From contig JAIRXF010000012.1 in the NCBI GenBank assembly GCA_031268405.1, forward strand, positions 1 to 64,000: a stretch of DNA of 64,000 nucleotides, read 5' to 3'. Below, piece by piece: positions 9,116 through 17,590 of this stretch. Position 1 is the first letter of the stretch, and each line of letters opens with the position of its first letter. The DNA comes from Oscillospiraceae bacterium. Its GTDB lineage: Bacteria > Bacillota > Clostridia > Oscillospirales > Acutalibacteraceae. The notes below the pieces were generated by a model. The model was not told the DNA's origin and made no database searches. It saw only the letters and a program-made list of their open reading frames with translations. A program made the translations under genes and the position numbers.

Positions 9116-12100
9116 ATGAACAATATATGGACTAAAAATCAAAAACAAGCAATAAGTGCAAAAGGAGGGTCAATAATAGTTTCTGCAGCCGCAGGATCTG
9201 GCAAAACTGAGTGTTTAAGTGAAAGAATCGTAAAACTTATATCTGATTCTGCAAATCCACGCGACATAAATCGTCTTTTGATGGTTACATTTACAAACTC
9301 AGCAGCCGAGCAAATGAAACAAAAAATAAATAAAAAGCTTGGCTTGCTTGTTCTTAAGAAACCTAACAACAACCATATAAAATACCAACAGATGTTCCTT
9401 GGTCAAGCCAATATATGCACGGTCCATAGCTTTTGCAGTAAACTCATAAGAGAAAATTTTAATTTGCTGTCTATCTCTAAAAATTTTAAAATTTCAGATG
9501 AAAATGAGATTTCTGCCTTTAAAAATGAAGTCATGGAAAGGATTTTGGAAGAATATTATACCAAATCTTCAGAGGAATTTATCAATTTATCGGAAAGCAT
9601 TAATTCCAAGTATGACGATTCATGCCTTTCAAAATTAATCGCAGATGTGTACGAATTCTCAAGATCTCTGCCATTTCCTGAAGTCTGGTTTAAAGAAATA
9701 GAAGAAAAATTTTCTACAGAAAACATCGAACGCAACAATTCCATCAAAGTTGTTGTAGGATACGCAAAAGATTCCGTAAATTTTTTAAAAAACATGTCTA
9801 AAAATCTCCTTAAAAATAAAAATTCAAAGTTGTATTTAAAAACTTTAAATTCGGACATTCAAATATTTTTGGATCTTGAAAATGCCATTCTAAAAAACAA
9901 ATGGAATTTAATTCGAGAAACACTTCAAAATACTTGTTTTTCAAGATTACCTTCGGTTAAAACTGGGAATAAACAAAATATACTGGAGTACAGAAACAAA
10001 AGCAAAAAAGTGATAAAAGAATTGCTGGATCTTTTTTCAAAAACAGAAAAAGATGTAAAAAACGATATTCTTGTAACACGTCGCTTAATTCGACCTTTAT
10101 TTAAATTAGTTAGAAACTTTGAATCAGAATTATGGAAATTAAAAATTCAAAAAAATTTTTTAGAATTTTCTGATTTGGAACACTTAACTTTAAAACTTTT
10201 AGTAGAAAAAACAAATGAAAATAACAAATTTATAAAAACTGCTCTGGCCAAAGAAATTTCTTGTGACTTTGACGAAATTCTAATTGACGAGTATCAAGAC
10301 ACAAACGAAATTCAAGATATAATTTTTAAATCAATTTCCCAAAACGAAGAAAATCTATTCGTTGTTGGAGATGTTAAGCAAAGCATTTATTCTTTTAGAC
10401 AAGCACGACCGGAAATATTTATAAACAGAAAAAAAATGTCAAAAACATATGATGAAGAAATTCCTTTATTTCCAGCTAAAATTTCTCTCAAAGAAAACTT
10501 CAGGAGCGATGAAAAAATTATAAATTTCATAAATTTTATCTTCACAAATCTCATGACTACAGAAACATCGGAGATAAATTATAAAAAAGATGAAACCATG
10601 GAAACACTGAATAAAAACATTGAAAGCAACAGCACGCCAACGACAATTCATGTTCTCGAAACAAAGGATCTTGGCGAGAAAGAGCTAATAGAAATTGAAG
10701 CAAATCATATTGCTAAAACAATTAAAGAAATGGTTCTATCAAAATATAACATAAAGGAAAATAACAAAATAAGGCCCGTGAGATATGAAGATTTTTGTAT
10801 TTTGCTTAGAAGTACCAGAAGTTATTGTGAAGTTTTTAAAAAAGCCTTGCTGGACGTTTCTATCGAAGTTTATTCCGAAAACGCTGATAATTTTTTTGAT
10901 TTAGCAGAAGTTTCTATGATCATGTCATTTTTGCGATCCATCAACAATCCGACTGACGATATAAGTCTTGTGGCCACAGCAATGAGCCCTATTTTTGGAT
11001 TCACCGCAAACCAAATGGCTCTAATACGAGAAAAAAATGGTGCTAACATTTACACTTCCATTAAGAATTCATCCCAAAATAACACGAAATGCTTTGATTT
11101 ATTAAACAAACTTGATGAACTAAGAAAAATATCTCAAGAATTAAAAATTAGTAAATTAATAGATTATGTGTACGATGAATTTTTTATATTTTCTTTTATA
11201 ATATCAGAATCGGACGGAGAAAATAAAATTAAAAATCTAAAATTCCTTATTTCTCTTGCAAAAAAAACAGAAGAATCTGGATATAACAGCCTTTCCAGTT
11301 TTCTTGGATTTGTTGATAAACTCAAGGAAAATAATATAACTGTTAAGGGTTTCCCCAAAACATCTTTAGGTGGAAACGCGGTTAAAATTATGAGCATACA
11401 TAGAGCCAAGGGGCTTGAATTTCCGATATGTATTGTCGCAAACTGTTCGTTTAAATTTCACGTAGAAAATGCTGATACCTTATTGCATCCGTCGCTTGGA
11501 ATTGGACTTAAAATTTTTGATATTGAAAACATATCTCAATACAAAACTATTCAGAGAGAAGCCATATTAATAGAAAATAAAAACAGTCAAGTATCAGAAG
11601 AATTAAGAATTTTATACGTAGCAATGACAAGAGCCAAAGAGAAATTAATTTTCACTGTATCTACAAATAATTTTGAAAAAAAAATCCAAAAATTATCGCT
11701 CTACAATTCAAACAAAATTTGGTCGTACGGAGTTAAGCATGCAAAAAGTTTTGGAGATTGGCTCTTGTTGATGGCAATTCGATATTTTTCTGAAGAATCA
11801 CCTGATTTTGACGATCCTGGTTTAAAAATTAAAAACTTCGATAATAAAAATAATTTAAGTATCAAAATAATTAGAAAAAATCAATCTAAAAATATAGATT
11901 CTTTTGAAAATGAAGAAGAACGTAAGGATAAAATTGAAAGAAGAGACTCTTGTAACGCAAACAAACTACATTTAAAATTTTTAAAAAGATTTAATTTTAA
12001 ATACAAACAACAAGAACTTGTTAACATTCCAGCTAAAATTTCTGTTACAGAACTTTTAAATGATTGCAACGAAGAACTTGGGATTATTTTCAAACCAAAA

Positions 12101-12640
12101 TTTTTAGGAGGAAACCAATTTTCGACATTAGAAATAGGAAGCATACAACACAAATTTTTACAATTAGTTGACTTTAAAAAAGCAAAATTAAACATTGCGC
12201 AATGTATTTCGGAATTTGTGAAAGCAAATCTTCTTACAAAAGAAGAAAGTGAAAATTTAGATATAGAAAAACTTAGAAGCTTTTTTAATAGCAAAATTTG
12301 CGAGAGAATTATAAAGTCTAAAAATTTTTTAAGAGAATATCATTTTATGGTAAATATGGAAGCGGGAAAAATAAATCCAAATATTTCTGAGAAATTTAAG
12401 GAAAAAACAGTAATCTTGCAAGGAGCAGTGGATTGTGCCTTTGAAGAAAACGGTAAAATAATCATTGTGGATTATAAAACCGATAAAATAATCAAATCTT
12501 CAAGACTAATAAATAAATATAAAAAACAATTAAAACTATATAAATATGCAATATCAAAATGTATGGAAAAACCAGTTAAGGAGATGATTATTTATTCGTT
12601 TGCTCTTGAAAAATCTCTGGTTTTGTGTGAAAATGAATAG
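9116..12640 (+). CDS. addA: ATP-dependent helicase/nuclease subunit A
   Basis: AddA is the helicase-nuclease half of AddAB, which resects double-strand DNA ends for recombination. The 1174-residue protein has the UvrD-like Walker A 'AAAGSGKTE' near residue 30, motif Ia 'MVTFTNSAAEQM', Walker B 'DEYQDTNEIQD', 'GDVKQSIYSFRQARPE', and 'MSIHRAKGLEFPI' with 'LYVAMTRAKEKL' in the second helicase half. A RecB-type nuclease end has 'GAVDCAFEENGKIIIVDYK' and 'VDYKTDK' at about 1118-1124. The ATG at 9116 has AAAGGAG six bases upstream, and an in-frame ATG 18 bases earlier is poorer. It is transcribed divergently from truA. AddB, normally adjacent, is not here. Confidence 0.93.
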   Translation: MNNIWTKNQKQAISAKGGSIIVSAAAGSGKTECLSERIVKLISDSANPRDINRLLMVTFTNSAAEQMKQKINKKLGLLVLKKPNNNHIKYQQMFLGQANICTVHSFCSKLIRENFNLLSISKNFKISDENEISAFKNEVMERILEEYYTKSSEEFINLSESINSKYDDSCLSKLIADVYEFSRSLPFPEVWFKEIEEKFSTENIERNNSIKVVVGYAKDSVNFLKNMSKNLLKNKNSKLYLKTLNSDIQIFLDLENAILKNKWNLIRETLQNTCFSRLPSVKTGNKQNILEYRNKSKKVIKELLDLFSKTEKDVKNDILVTRRLIRPLFKLVRNFESELWKLKIQKNFLEFSDLEHLTLKLLVEKTNENNKFIKTALAKEISCDFDEILIDEYQDTNEIQDIIFKSISQNEENLFVVGDVKQSIYSFRQARPEIFINRKKMSKTYDEEIPLFPAKISLKENFRSDEKIINFINFIFTNLMTTETSEINYKKDETMETLNKNIESNSTPTTIHVLETKDLGEKELIEIEANHIAKTIKEMVLSKYNIKENNKIRPVRYEDFCILLRSTRSYCEVFKKALLDVSIEVYSENADNFFDLAEVSMIMSFLRSINNPTDDISLVATAMSPIFGFTANQMALIREKNGANIYTSIKNSSQNNTKCFDLLNKLDELRKISQELKISKLIDYVYDEFFIFSFIISESDGENKIKNLKFLISLAKKTEESGYNSLSSFLGFVDKLKENNITVKGFPKTSLGGNAVKIMSIHRAKGLEFPICIVANCSFKFHVENADTLLHPSLGIGLKIFDIENISQYKTIQREAILIENKNSQVSEELRILYVAMTRAKEKLIFTVSTNNFEKKIQKLSLYNSNKIWSYGVKHAKSFGDWLLLMAIRYFSEESPDFDDPGLKIKNFDNKNNLSIKIIRKNQSKNIDSFENEEERKDKIERRDSCNANKLHLKFLKRFNFKYKQQELVNIPAKISVTELLNDCNEELGIIFKPKFLGGNQFSTLEIGSIQHKFLQLVDFKKAKLNIAQCISEFVKANLLTKEESENLDIEKLRSFFNSKICERIIKSKNFLREYHFMVNMEAGKINPNISEKFKEKTVILQGAVDCAFEENGKIIIVDYKTDKIIKSSRLINKYKKQLKLYKYAISKCMEKPVKEMIIYSFALEKSLVLCENE

Positions 12641-12683
12641 GTGATATTTTGTAAGCTTGGCTAATATAATTTACAAAAAATAT

Positions 12684-12758
12684 GCGGAAATAGTTCAGTG
12701 GTAGAGCGTCAGCTTCCCAAGCTGAAAGTCGCGGGTTCGAATCCCGTTTTCCGCTCCA
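12684..12758 (+). tRNA. tRNA-Gly (anticodon CCC)
   Basis: A full cloverleaf can be folded: acceptor stem GCGGAAA/TTTCCGC, D-arm with GGTAG, anticodon stem TCAGC/GCTGA around the loop TTCCCAA (anticodon CCC, reading GGG), and T-arm CGGG-TTCGAAT-CCCG. Discriminator T and an encoded CCA end are present. It lies 43 bases after addA, on the same strand. Confidence 0.93.
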
Positions 12759-12815
12759 GTATTTTTTGATAATCACAGATATGATATTGATTGCTGTTTG
12801 TTTTATGTTTGGATT

Positions 12816-14543
12816 TTATAGAAAACTATAAAACTCAGTATACATACCTTTTTTAGCAAGCAACTCATCGTGAGTTCCCTCTTCAATAATTTTACCTCCG
12901 GCCATAACCAAGATTCTTTCTGAATTTTTAATAGTCGAAAGTCTGTGTGCAATTACAATTGTGGTGCGATTTTCAGCCAGTTTTTCCATCGATCTTTGAA
13001 TATACTTTTCACTTTCATTGTCTAAACTCGAAGTTGCTTCATCAAAAATCAAAATCGGTGGATTTTTGAGAAACACTCTCGCAATTGCAATTCTTTGCTT
13101 TTGCCCACCCGAAAGTTTTATCCCCCTTGGCCCAACATAAGTTTCGTATTCGTTTGGAAAATTCATAATAAATTCGTGTGCATAAGCATTCTTCGCAGCT
13201 TCAATAATTTCCTCGTCTGTGGCATCTGGTTTGCCGTATTTAATATTTTCTGCAACCGTCCCCGAAAACAAAAATGTATCTTGTTGTACAAATCCTATAC
13301 TTTTACGCAAACTGTCAAGTTTAATATTTTTGACATTGACCCCATCAATCAAAATTTCACCACTTGAAACATCGTAAAACCTTGGAATTAAACTACAAAC
13401 TGTAGATTTACCAGCACCCGATGACCCTATTAATGCAACATACTCGCCAGCTTTTACACTGAGGTTAAAATTTTCTAAAACATTCTTTGCAGTATTCTCG
13501 TATCTAAATATAACATTTTTAATCGAAACGCTGCCACCAACATTTTTGAATTCAAATCCCTCAGAATTTTTAGAAATATCCGGTTGTATTTCTAAAATTT
13601 CAATAAATCTATCGTACCCCGCAAAAGAACGTCCCATCATTTCAATGAGATCTATAAATTCAAACATAGGCCCTATTAAAATAAATTCATAAATCACAAA
13701 AATCATCAAATCTTTGAGCTGTAAAAGATTGTTCAAGGTTAAAATAGAGCCCGTCACAATTAAAAATGGACTATATAACAACAATAAAGAAAATATCCCA
13801 GAAAACCCTACAGCCCAAAATTTTAAATGTTTGCTTTTAGCTTCTAACGAAATTTTTATTTGCGCCTTAAATTTTTTCATCTCTAAATTTTCATTCGCAA
13901 AAGATTTAACGACGCGTATTCCCGTAAGACTATCTTCAATCTGTGAATTAACACTCGATATCTTATCAAGATTATTTTTCCAAGAGGCGCTAATTTTTTT
14001 TATAATCCAAATCGCATAAATATATACAACTGGGACAATCCAAACTGTAACAATTGCCAATTTCCAATTGACTATACAAAGTACCGTGAAAACGCCGGTA
14101 ATTCTTACAACCATAGACAAAATTGCCTCGGGAAAATGATGCATAAATTCGCTAATTTCGTATAAATCGGTCGTTATTCGTGACATCAATTCTCCGACTT
14201 TTTTGTTATCATAAAACTTATGTGAAAGTTTTTGAAGGTGCCAAAAAATTTCACCCTTCATGTCGTTTTCAATTTTACTACCCATCAAATGTCCATAATA
14301 CATAATACAATAAGTACAAACATATCTTATCGCCAACATAATTATAATTATCAACGACAACACAAAAATGCTTCGATAAGCAACGTCGCGCTCGAAAAAA
14401 ATAACTTCATCCGTTATATATCGCAAAATTATCGGTATTGCAACTGCAATTAATTCTGCTACAACTGCAAAAAATAAATCAAAAAAAAGTGTTTTTTTAT
14501 GCGGCTCATAATAGGACATAAGCTTTTTAAAATTAAAATTCAT
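12816..14543 (-). CDS. ABC exporter (fused transmembrane and ATPase domains) of the RiPP-like locus
   Basis: Half-transporter of the MsbA/LmrA exporter type, 575 residues, expected to work as a homodimer in the membrane. Residues 1-310 form six hydrophobic helices. The ATPase has Walker A GSSGAGKST (373-381), the signature LSGGQ (477-481), Walker B ILIFDEATSSLD (from 497) and the H-loop 'IVIAHRLSTI'. No C39 peptidase domain precedes the helices, so it could not itself trim a leader. It starts nine bases after the stop of the radical SAM gene, which implies co-transcription. This suggests export of, or immunity to, the radical SAM product. A general drug or lipid exporter is the alternative. 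Confidence 0.88.
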   Translation of the reverse strand: MNFNFKKLMSYYEPHKKTLFFDLFFAVVAELIAVAIPIILRYITDEVIFFERDVAYRSIFVLSLIIIIMLAIRYVCTYCIMYYGHLMGSKIENDMKGEIFWHLQKLSHKFYDNKKVGELMSRITTDLYEISEFMHHFPEAILSMVVRITGVFTVLCIVNWKLAIVTVWIVPVVYIYAIWIIKKISASWKNNLDKISSVNSQIEDSLTGIRVVKSFANENLEMKKFKAQIKISLEAKSKHLKFWAVGFSGIFSLLLLYSPFLIVTGSILTLNNLLQLKDLMIFVIYEFILIGPMFEFIDLIEMMGRSFAGYDRFIEILEIQPDISKNSEGFEFKNVGGSVSIKNVIFRYENTAKNVLENFNLSVKAGEYVALIGSSGAGKSTVCSLIPRFYDVSSGEILIDGVNVKNIKLDSLRKSIGFVQQDTFLFSGTVAENIKYGKPDATDEEIIEAAKNAYAHEFIMNFPNEYETYVGPRGIKLSGGQKQRIAIARVFLKNPPILIFDEATSSLDNESEKYIQRSMEKLAENRTTIVIAHRLSTIKNSERILVMAGGKIIEEGTHDELLAKKGMYTEFYSFL

Positions 14544-14552
14544 TACTTCACT

Positions 14553-15979
14553 TTACACTTTTAAAGATGGAATATCAACATAATTAGTCCTCAGAAGCGC
14601 AACATTAATGCCTTTTAAAAGATCATATTTGCAATCCAAAGCGTTCAAGCGCCCTTTAAGATTAAAAGCATCTAAACGACAACCCGAATGACATAAGGGT
14701 ATCATTTCGCATTTTTTATCGAAACATTTATCGTAAAGTTCGGGATAGTGATATGACTGTGGAATTAGAGTTGAACCAACCTTACCCACGGAATGATCAT
14801 CTCTTCCGACTAATCCCCCGCATTTGTAATAATTGCCGTCAGCACACATCAAAATAGAATGGTTCCTTTTGGATATGCAAATCCCATTAATTGCGTAATA
14901 CTTTTTCATTTTAAACCCCAGTTGTTTTGCATGAATATAAAGCGAAATATAAGCTTCAATGTGTTCTTTGTTAATTCCGGGAATATTATTGTTGATATAA
15001 CTGTCAAAAGAGGGCTCTTTTGCTGAATCGGTAACATATCCTAAGGAAATATATATGCGATTAACATCGAATTCGCTGGCCAAATAATCCAGCAATTTTA
15101 CCTGACTACTCACATTCTGTTTGTCATAATTAAGTCTAACCGACACTTTATTGATGTAATTATTGTCTAACGCTATATGCATATTTGTTATTATTTTTTC
15201 AAAGGTCGGCTTTCCGTTGCAAAAGACTCGTCTGGAATCGTGCATTTCTTTACAACCATCCAAAGTTATTTGAATCTTTTCACAATTATGCATCGCTAAA
15301 AAAGATAATTTATCGTCCGACAATGCATAACCATTAGTTATGATCTCGGTGTTATATTTAATATTGTTGCTATCTAGAATTAAAGCCAAACTGTTGGTGA
15401 ACTCTTTGGTAAAATCCCAGTTTAGTGTGGGCTCCCCCCGTAAAAGACAATAGAAAGTGTTTTAATCCCATATTCGATCAAATATTTCTCAATTGGAACT
15501 AGCAATCTGTCTGTTTCGCCCAATTTAAAAGAATTACTCCTAACTCCATCTTGAAAACAATAACTACACCTAAAATTACACGCTGTGGTCGCTAACAAAT
15601 GTAGGTTAAAATGTTTATCATCGCGAATCTTGCTTAAAGTGTTATTAATAAATAATTTTTTCTCATCGTCTAACGATTCTACAATAAATCCTGTCTTTTT
15701 TAAACAATTAATGTCTGCTAAGGAAATTTCTTGCCATTTTTCGTCCTTCATTGCACAACACATATTCTCGTCGACTCTTACAACTGATTTCGACAAAGTA
15801 TTAAATAATATAAAACAACTAGAATCTAGCCTCAACGGTAAGATAAATCTTGACAATTTTATATTGACCAACTCCTTATCTTTTTTGATTTCAGACCATC
15901 TGACAACATGACGCAAACAATCAACATTGACCTTAAATGCTCGTGATAGCGAACCGCTGTGTAAACGGGTCATTTTCAT
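14553..15979 (-). pseudogene. Radical SAM/SPASM peptide maturase with a one-base frameshift in the GGEP motif
   Basis: The gene is read in two pieces, 15979-15422 and then the other frame down to 14553. The first piece holds the radical SAM cysteines (CNFRCSYC: Cys134, Cys138, Cys141) and stops shortly after 'VFYGG'. Adding one G to the run of six G (plus-strand C run 15434-15439) restores 'YGGEPTLNWDF' and a single protein of about 475 residues. The second piece ends in a SPASM domain with 'CADGNYYKCGG' and 'CEMIPLCHSGCRLD' and a final Cys, the ligands of auxiliary Fe-S clusters. Such enzymes make thioether or C-C crosslinks in ribosomal peptides. The gene follows a small peptide ORF by 30 bases and precedes the exporter by nine. 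It may be a true pseudogene, a phase-variable or slippage-dependent gene, or an assembly error. Confidence 0.85.
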
Positions 15980-16009
15980 TAAGGGTACTGAATCTATTGC
16001 TTTATACGA

Positions 16010-16141
16010 CTACATGCTCAACATCCTTGAGTCGAAACGCATTTCATCTTTTTGCGGCAATTCCAATACCTCAACACTAACCATTTTAGAAGACTTAACA
16101 GCTTGACATTCACCATATTTTGTTTGCTGGAAATCACTCAC
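16010..16141 (-). CDS. Candidate RiPP precursor peptide
   Basis: A 43-residue peptide is encoded just upstream of the radical SAM gene. GTG at 16141 has GGGAG nine bases upstream; an in-frame ATG at 16150 is too close to that site. The peptide is polar, has a single Cys (in 'YGECQAV', residue 11) and a C-terminal half rich in Glu, Asp, Arg and Met, ending 'RFDSRMLSM'. There is no double-Gly and no repeated Cys pattern, so it matches no RiPP class I know. Position, ribosome site and spacing are what support it. Whether it is modified is unknown. Confidence 0.5.
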   Translation of the reverse strand: MSDFQQTKYGECQAVKSSKMVSVEVLELPQKDEMRFDSRMLSM

Positions 16142-16259
16142 GATAATCATCTCCCATTACTTTTTGATACTCGCGGATAACAAAATACGCCACACAGCGA
16201 TTCACTATCACAAACATCCAATCAACATCTTCTTTAAAAATCTCAAGTTTTAAGCGCAC
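16134..16259 (-). CDS. Small ORF overlapping the candidate precursor peptide
   Basis: A 41-residue frame from GTG 16259 to TGA 16134 overlaps the precursor start by eight bases in a stop-start arrangement typical of translational coupling. It begins with a basic, Leu-rich part, then 'DVDWMFVIVNRCVAYFVI' and an acidic end 'MGDDYRE'. It lacks a clear ribosome site, although the predicted promoter starts about 50 bases upstream. It could be a second peptide, a short coupling leader, or chance. No homolog is recognised. Confidence 0.3.
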   Translation of the reverse strand: MRLKLEIFKEDVDWMFVIVNRCVAYFVIREYQKVMGDDYRE

Positions 16260-16319
16260 TAATCTTTTAACAAATTTGATATATCTATCAATTTATAAAC
16301 AAAGATTTCCATGTAAGTG

Positions 16320-16348
16320 ATTTTATTCCACATCTAATTAAATGTCCA
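16320..16348 (-). promoter_or_regulatory. Predicted promoter of the RiPP-like locus
   Basis: Minus-strand TGGACA (16343-16348), a 17-base spacer and TAAAAT (16320-16325), each one mismatch from the sigma-A consensus. It points into the two small ORFs and the radical SAM gene. The remaining intergenic DNA to 16684 is AT-rich with a long T run near 16372-16386 and holds nothing else that I can identify. Confidence 0.5.
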
Positions 16349-16684
16349 GTATTAATTAAAAAAATATCTCTATTTTTTTTTTTTTTGCGTTTTATCTTGT
16401 TTTTGTTTGCATTTAATTATTAAAATTTTATTTGTTCTGTTTTTTCGAGGAATGTAAAATCAAATTTCTTATCAAATAATTGATTTCACTTAAATTTATT
16501 TAAATTTCAGCAAAAGATATTCACAATTTTCACTCTATTATTTATTTAAATAAACTATTTGCATTTTTGAATTAAATGTGATAATTCTGTATGTAGAGAG
16601 CTTAAGCGTTCATACAATATTTTTCTCGGAAATAACAACGATTGATCGTAAAATTATAATTTCCCGGTAGTTTTATGGAAGAGT

Positions 16685-17374
16685 GTGTGCGTTGTGGCTT
16701 ATAATTGTGCATGCAGCAGTTCTTTTGATAATTTTGTCTCAAAAAGGTGTGTACTTTTGGGCGCATCGCCTGTGAAAGATTTTAATTTTATAAAAAAAAT
16801 TTTATCGAAAAATGATTTTTTAATCTGTGTAGACGGTGGATTGAATCTATGCAAAAAACTTCACTTGAAAATAGATTTGTTTGTTGGAGACATGGATTCA
16901 AAAAAATCACCTCTTCCAAAAATCAATACTTTAATTTTAAATAAGGAAAAAAACGAAACAGACACAATGGTTGCCGCGCGTCAGGGACTATTAAAAGGTT
17001 TTAATGATTTTTTAATTCTAGGTGGCACAGGTGCGAGGCTTGATCACTTGTATGCAAACCTATGTACGCTTAAATTTTTGACTAAAAATAAGGTTCGCGC
17101 CTCATTGCTAGATGAACACAACGAAATTTTAATTCTACCAAAGGGTTCTAAAATTTCAATAAAAAAAACAACTAAATATTTTTCTATTTTTCCGTTTGGT
17201 TGTAATTTTTGTCAACTAAGTGGACATGGGTTTAAATATAAACTCAACGGCACAAAAATTTTTAGCCACGCTACAAATGGCATCAGCAATGAAATCTTAG
17301 ATAAGCAAGCTAAACTCTTTGTCGAAAATGGAACAGCATTGATATTTTCGTCAAACGATTCTCAAGGTGGCTGA
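16685..17374 (+). CDS. thiN: Thiamine pyrophosphokinase
   Basis: Transfers pyrophosphate from ATP to thiamine to give thiamine diphosphate. Family blocks visible: 'ICVDGGLNLCKKLHL', 'DLFVGDMDSK', 'NEKNETDTM'-like 'KNETDTMVAA', and 'LILGGTGARLDHLYANL', which are the TPK catalytic-domain motifs. A C-terminal thiamine-binding beta domain ends with 'SHATNGISNEI'. It is 229 residues from GTG 16685; GTG 16694, nine bases after GGAAGAG, is an equally good start, and the conserved part begins at 'RCVLLGASP'. The 3' end lies inside a 115-bp tandem duplication, but the first copy keeps the frame intact. Confidence 0.88.
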   Translation: MCVVAYNCACSSSFDNFVSKRCVLLGASPVKDFNFIKKILSKNDFLICVDGGLNLCKKLHLKIDLFVGDMDSKKSPLPKINTLILNKEKNETDTMVAARQGLLKGFNDFLILGGTGARLDHLYANLCTLKFLTKNKVRASLLDEHNEILILPKGSKISIKKTTKYFSIFPFGCNFCQLSGHGFKYKLNGTKIFSHATNGISNEILDKQAKLFVENGTALIFSSNDSQGG

Positions 17375-17557
17375 GGGAATTTGTTTTCCAGATGATTAAC
17401 TTTAAAAAAGATCAATTTTGAGTCAGTAAAAAACGCAGCAATATGGAACAGCATTGATATTTTCGTCAAACGATTCTCAAGGTGGCTGAGGGAATTTGTT
17501 TTCCAGATGATTAACTTTAAAAAAGATCAATTTTGATTCAGTAAAAAACGCAGCAAT
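17328..17557. repeat. 115-bp tandem direct duplication
   Basis: Two adjoining copies, 17328-17442 and 17443-17557, both starting ATGGAACAGCATTGA and ending GCAGCAAT. They differ at a single base (GAGTCAG against GATTCAG). The first copy contains the last 47 bases of the thiamine pyrophosphokinase gene including its stop, so the second copy carries a useless duplicate of the gene end. The near identity shows that the event is recent. Confidence 0.95.
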
Positions 17558-17590
17558 GCTGACTTTGAGAAAAATATAAAAAGCAGTCAA

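Noticed and set aside
12588..12776. 62-residue minus-strand frame across the tRNA-Gly
   Set aside because: Its 'GKRDSNPRLSAWEADAL' part is the well-known antisense translation of a tRNA gene.
16372..16386. Long T run in the gap before thiN as a possible terminator
   Set aside because: No stem precedes it on either strand.
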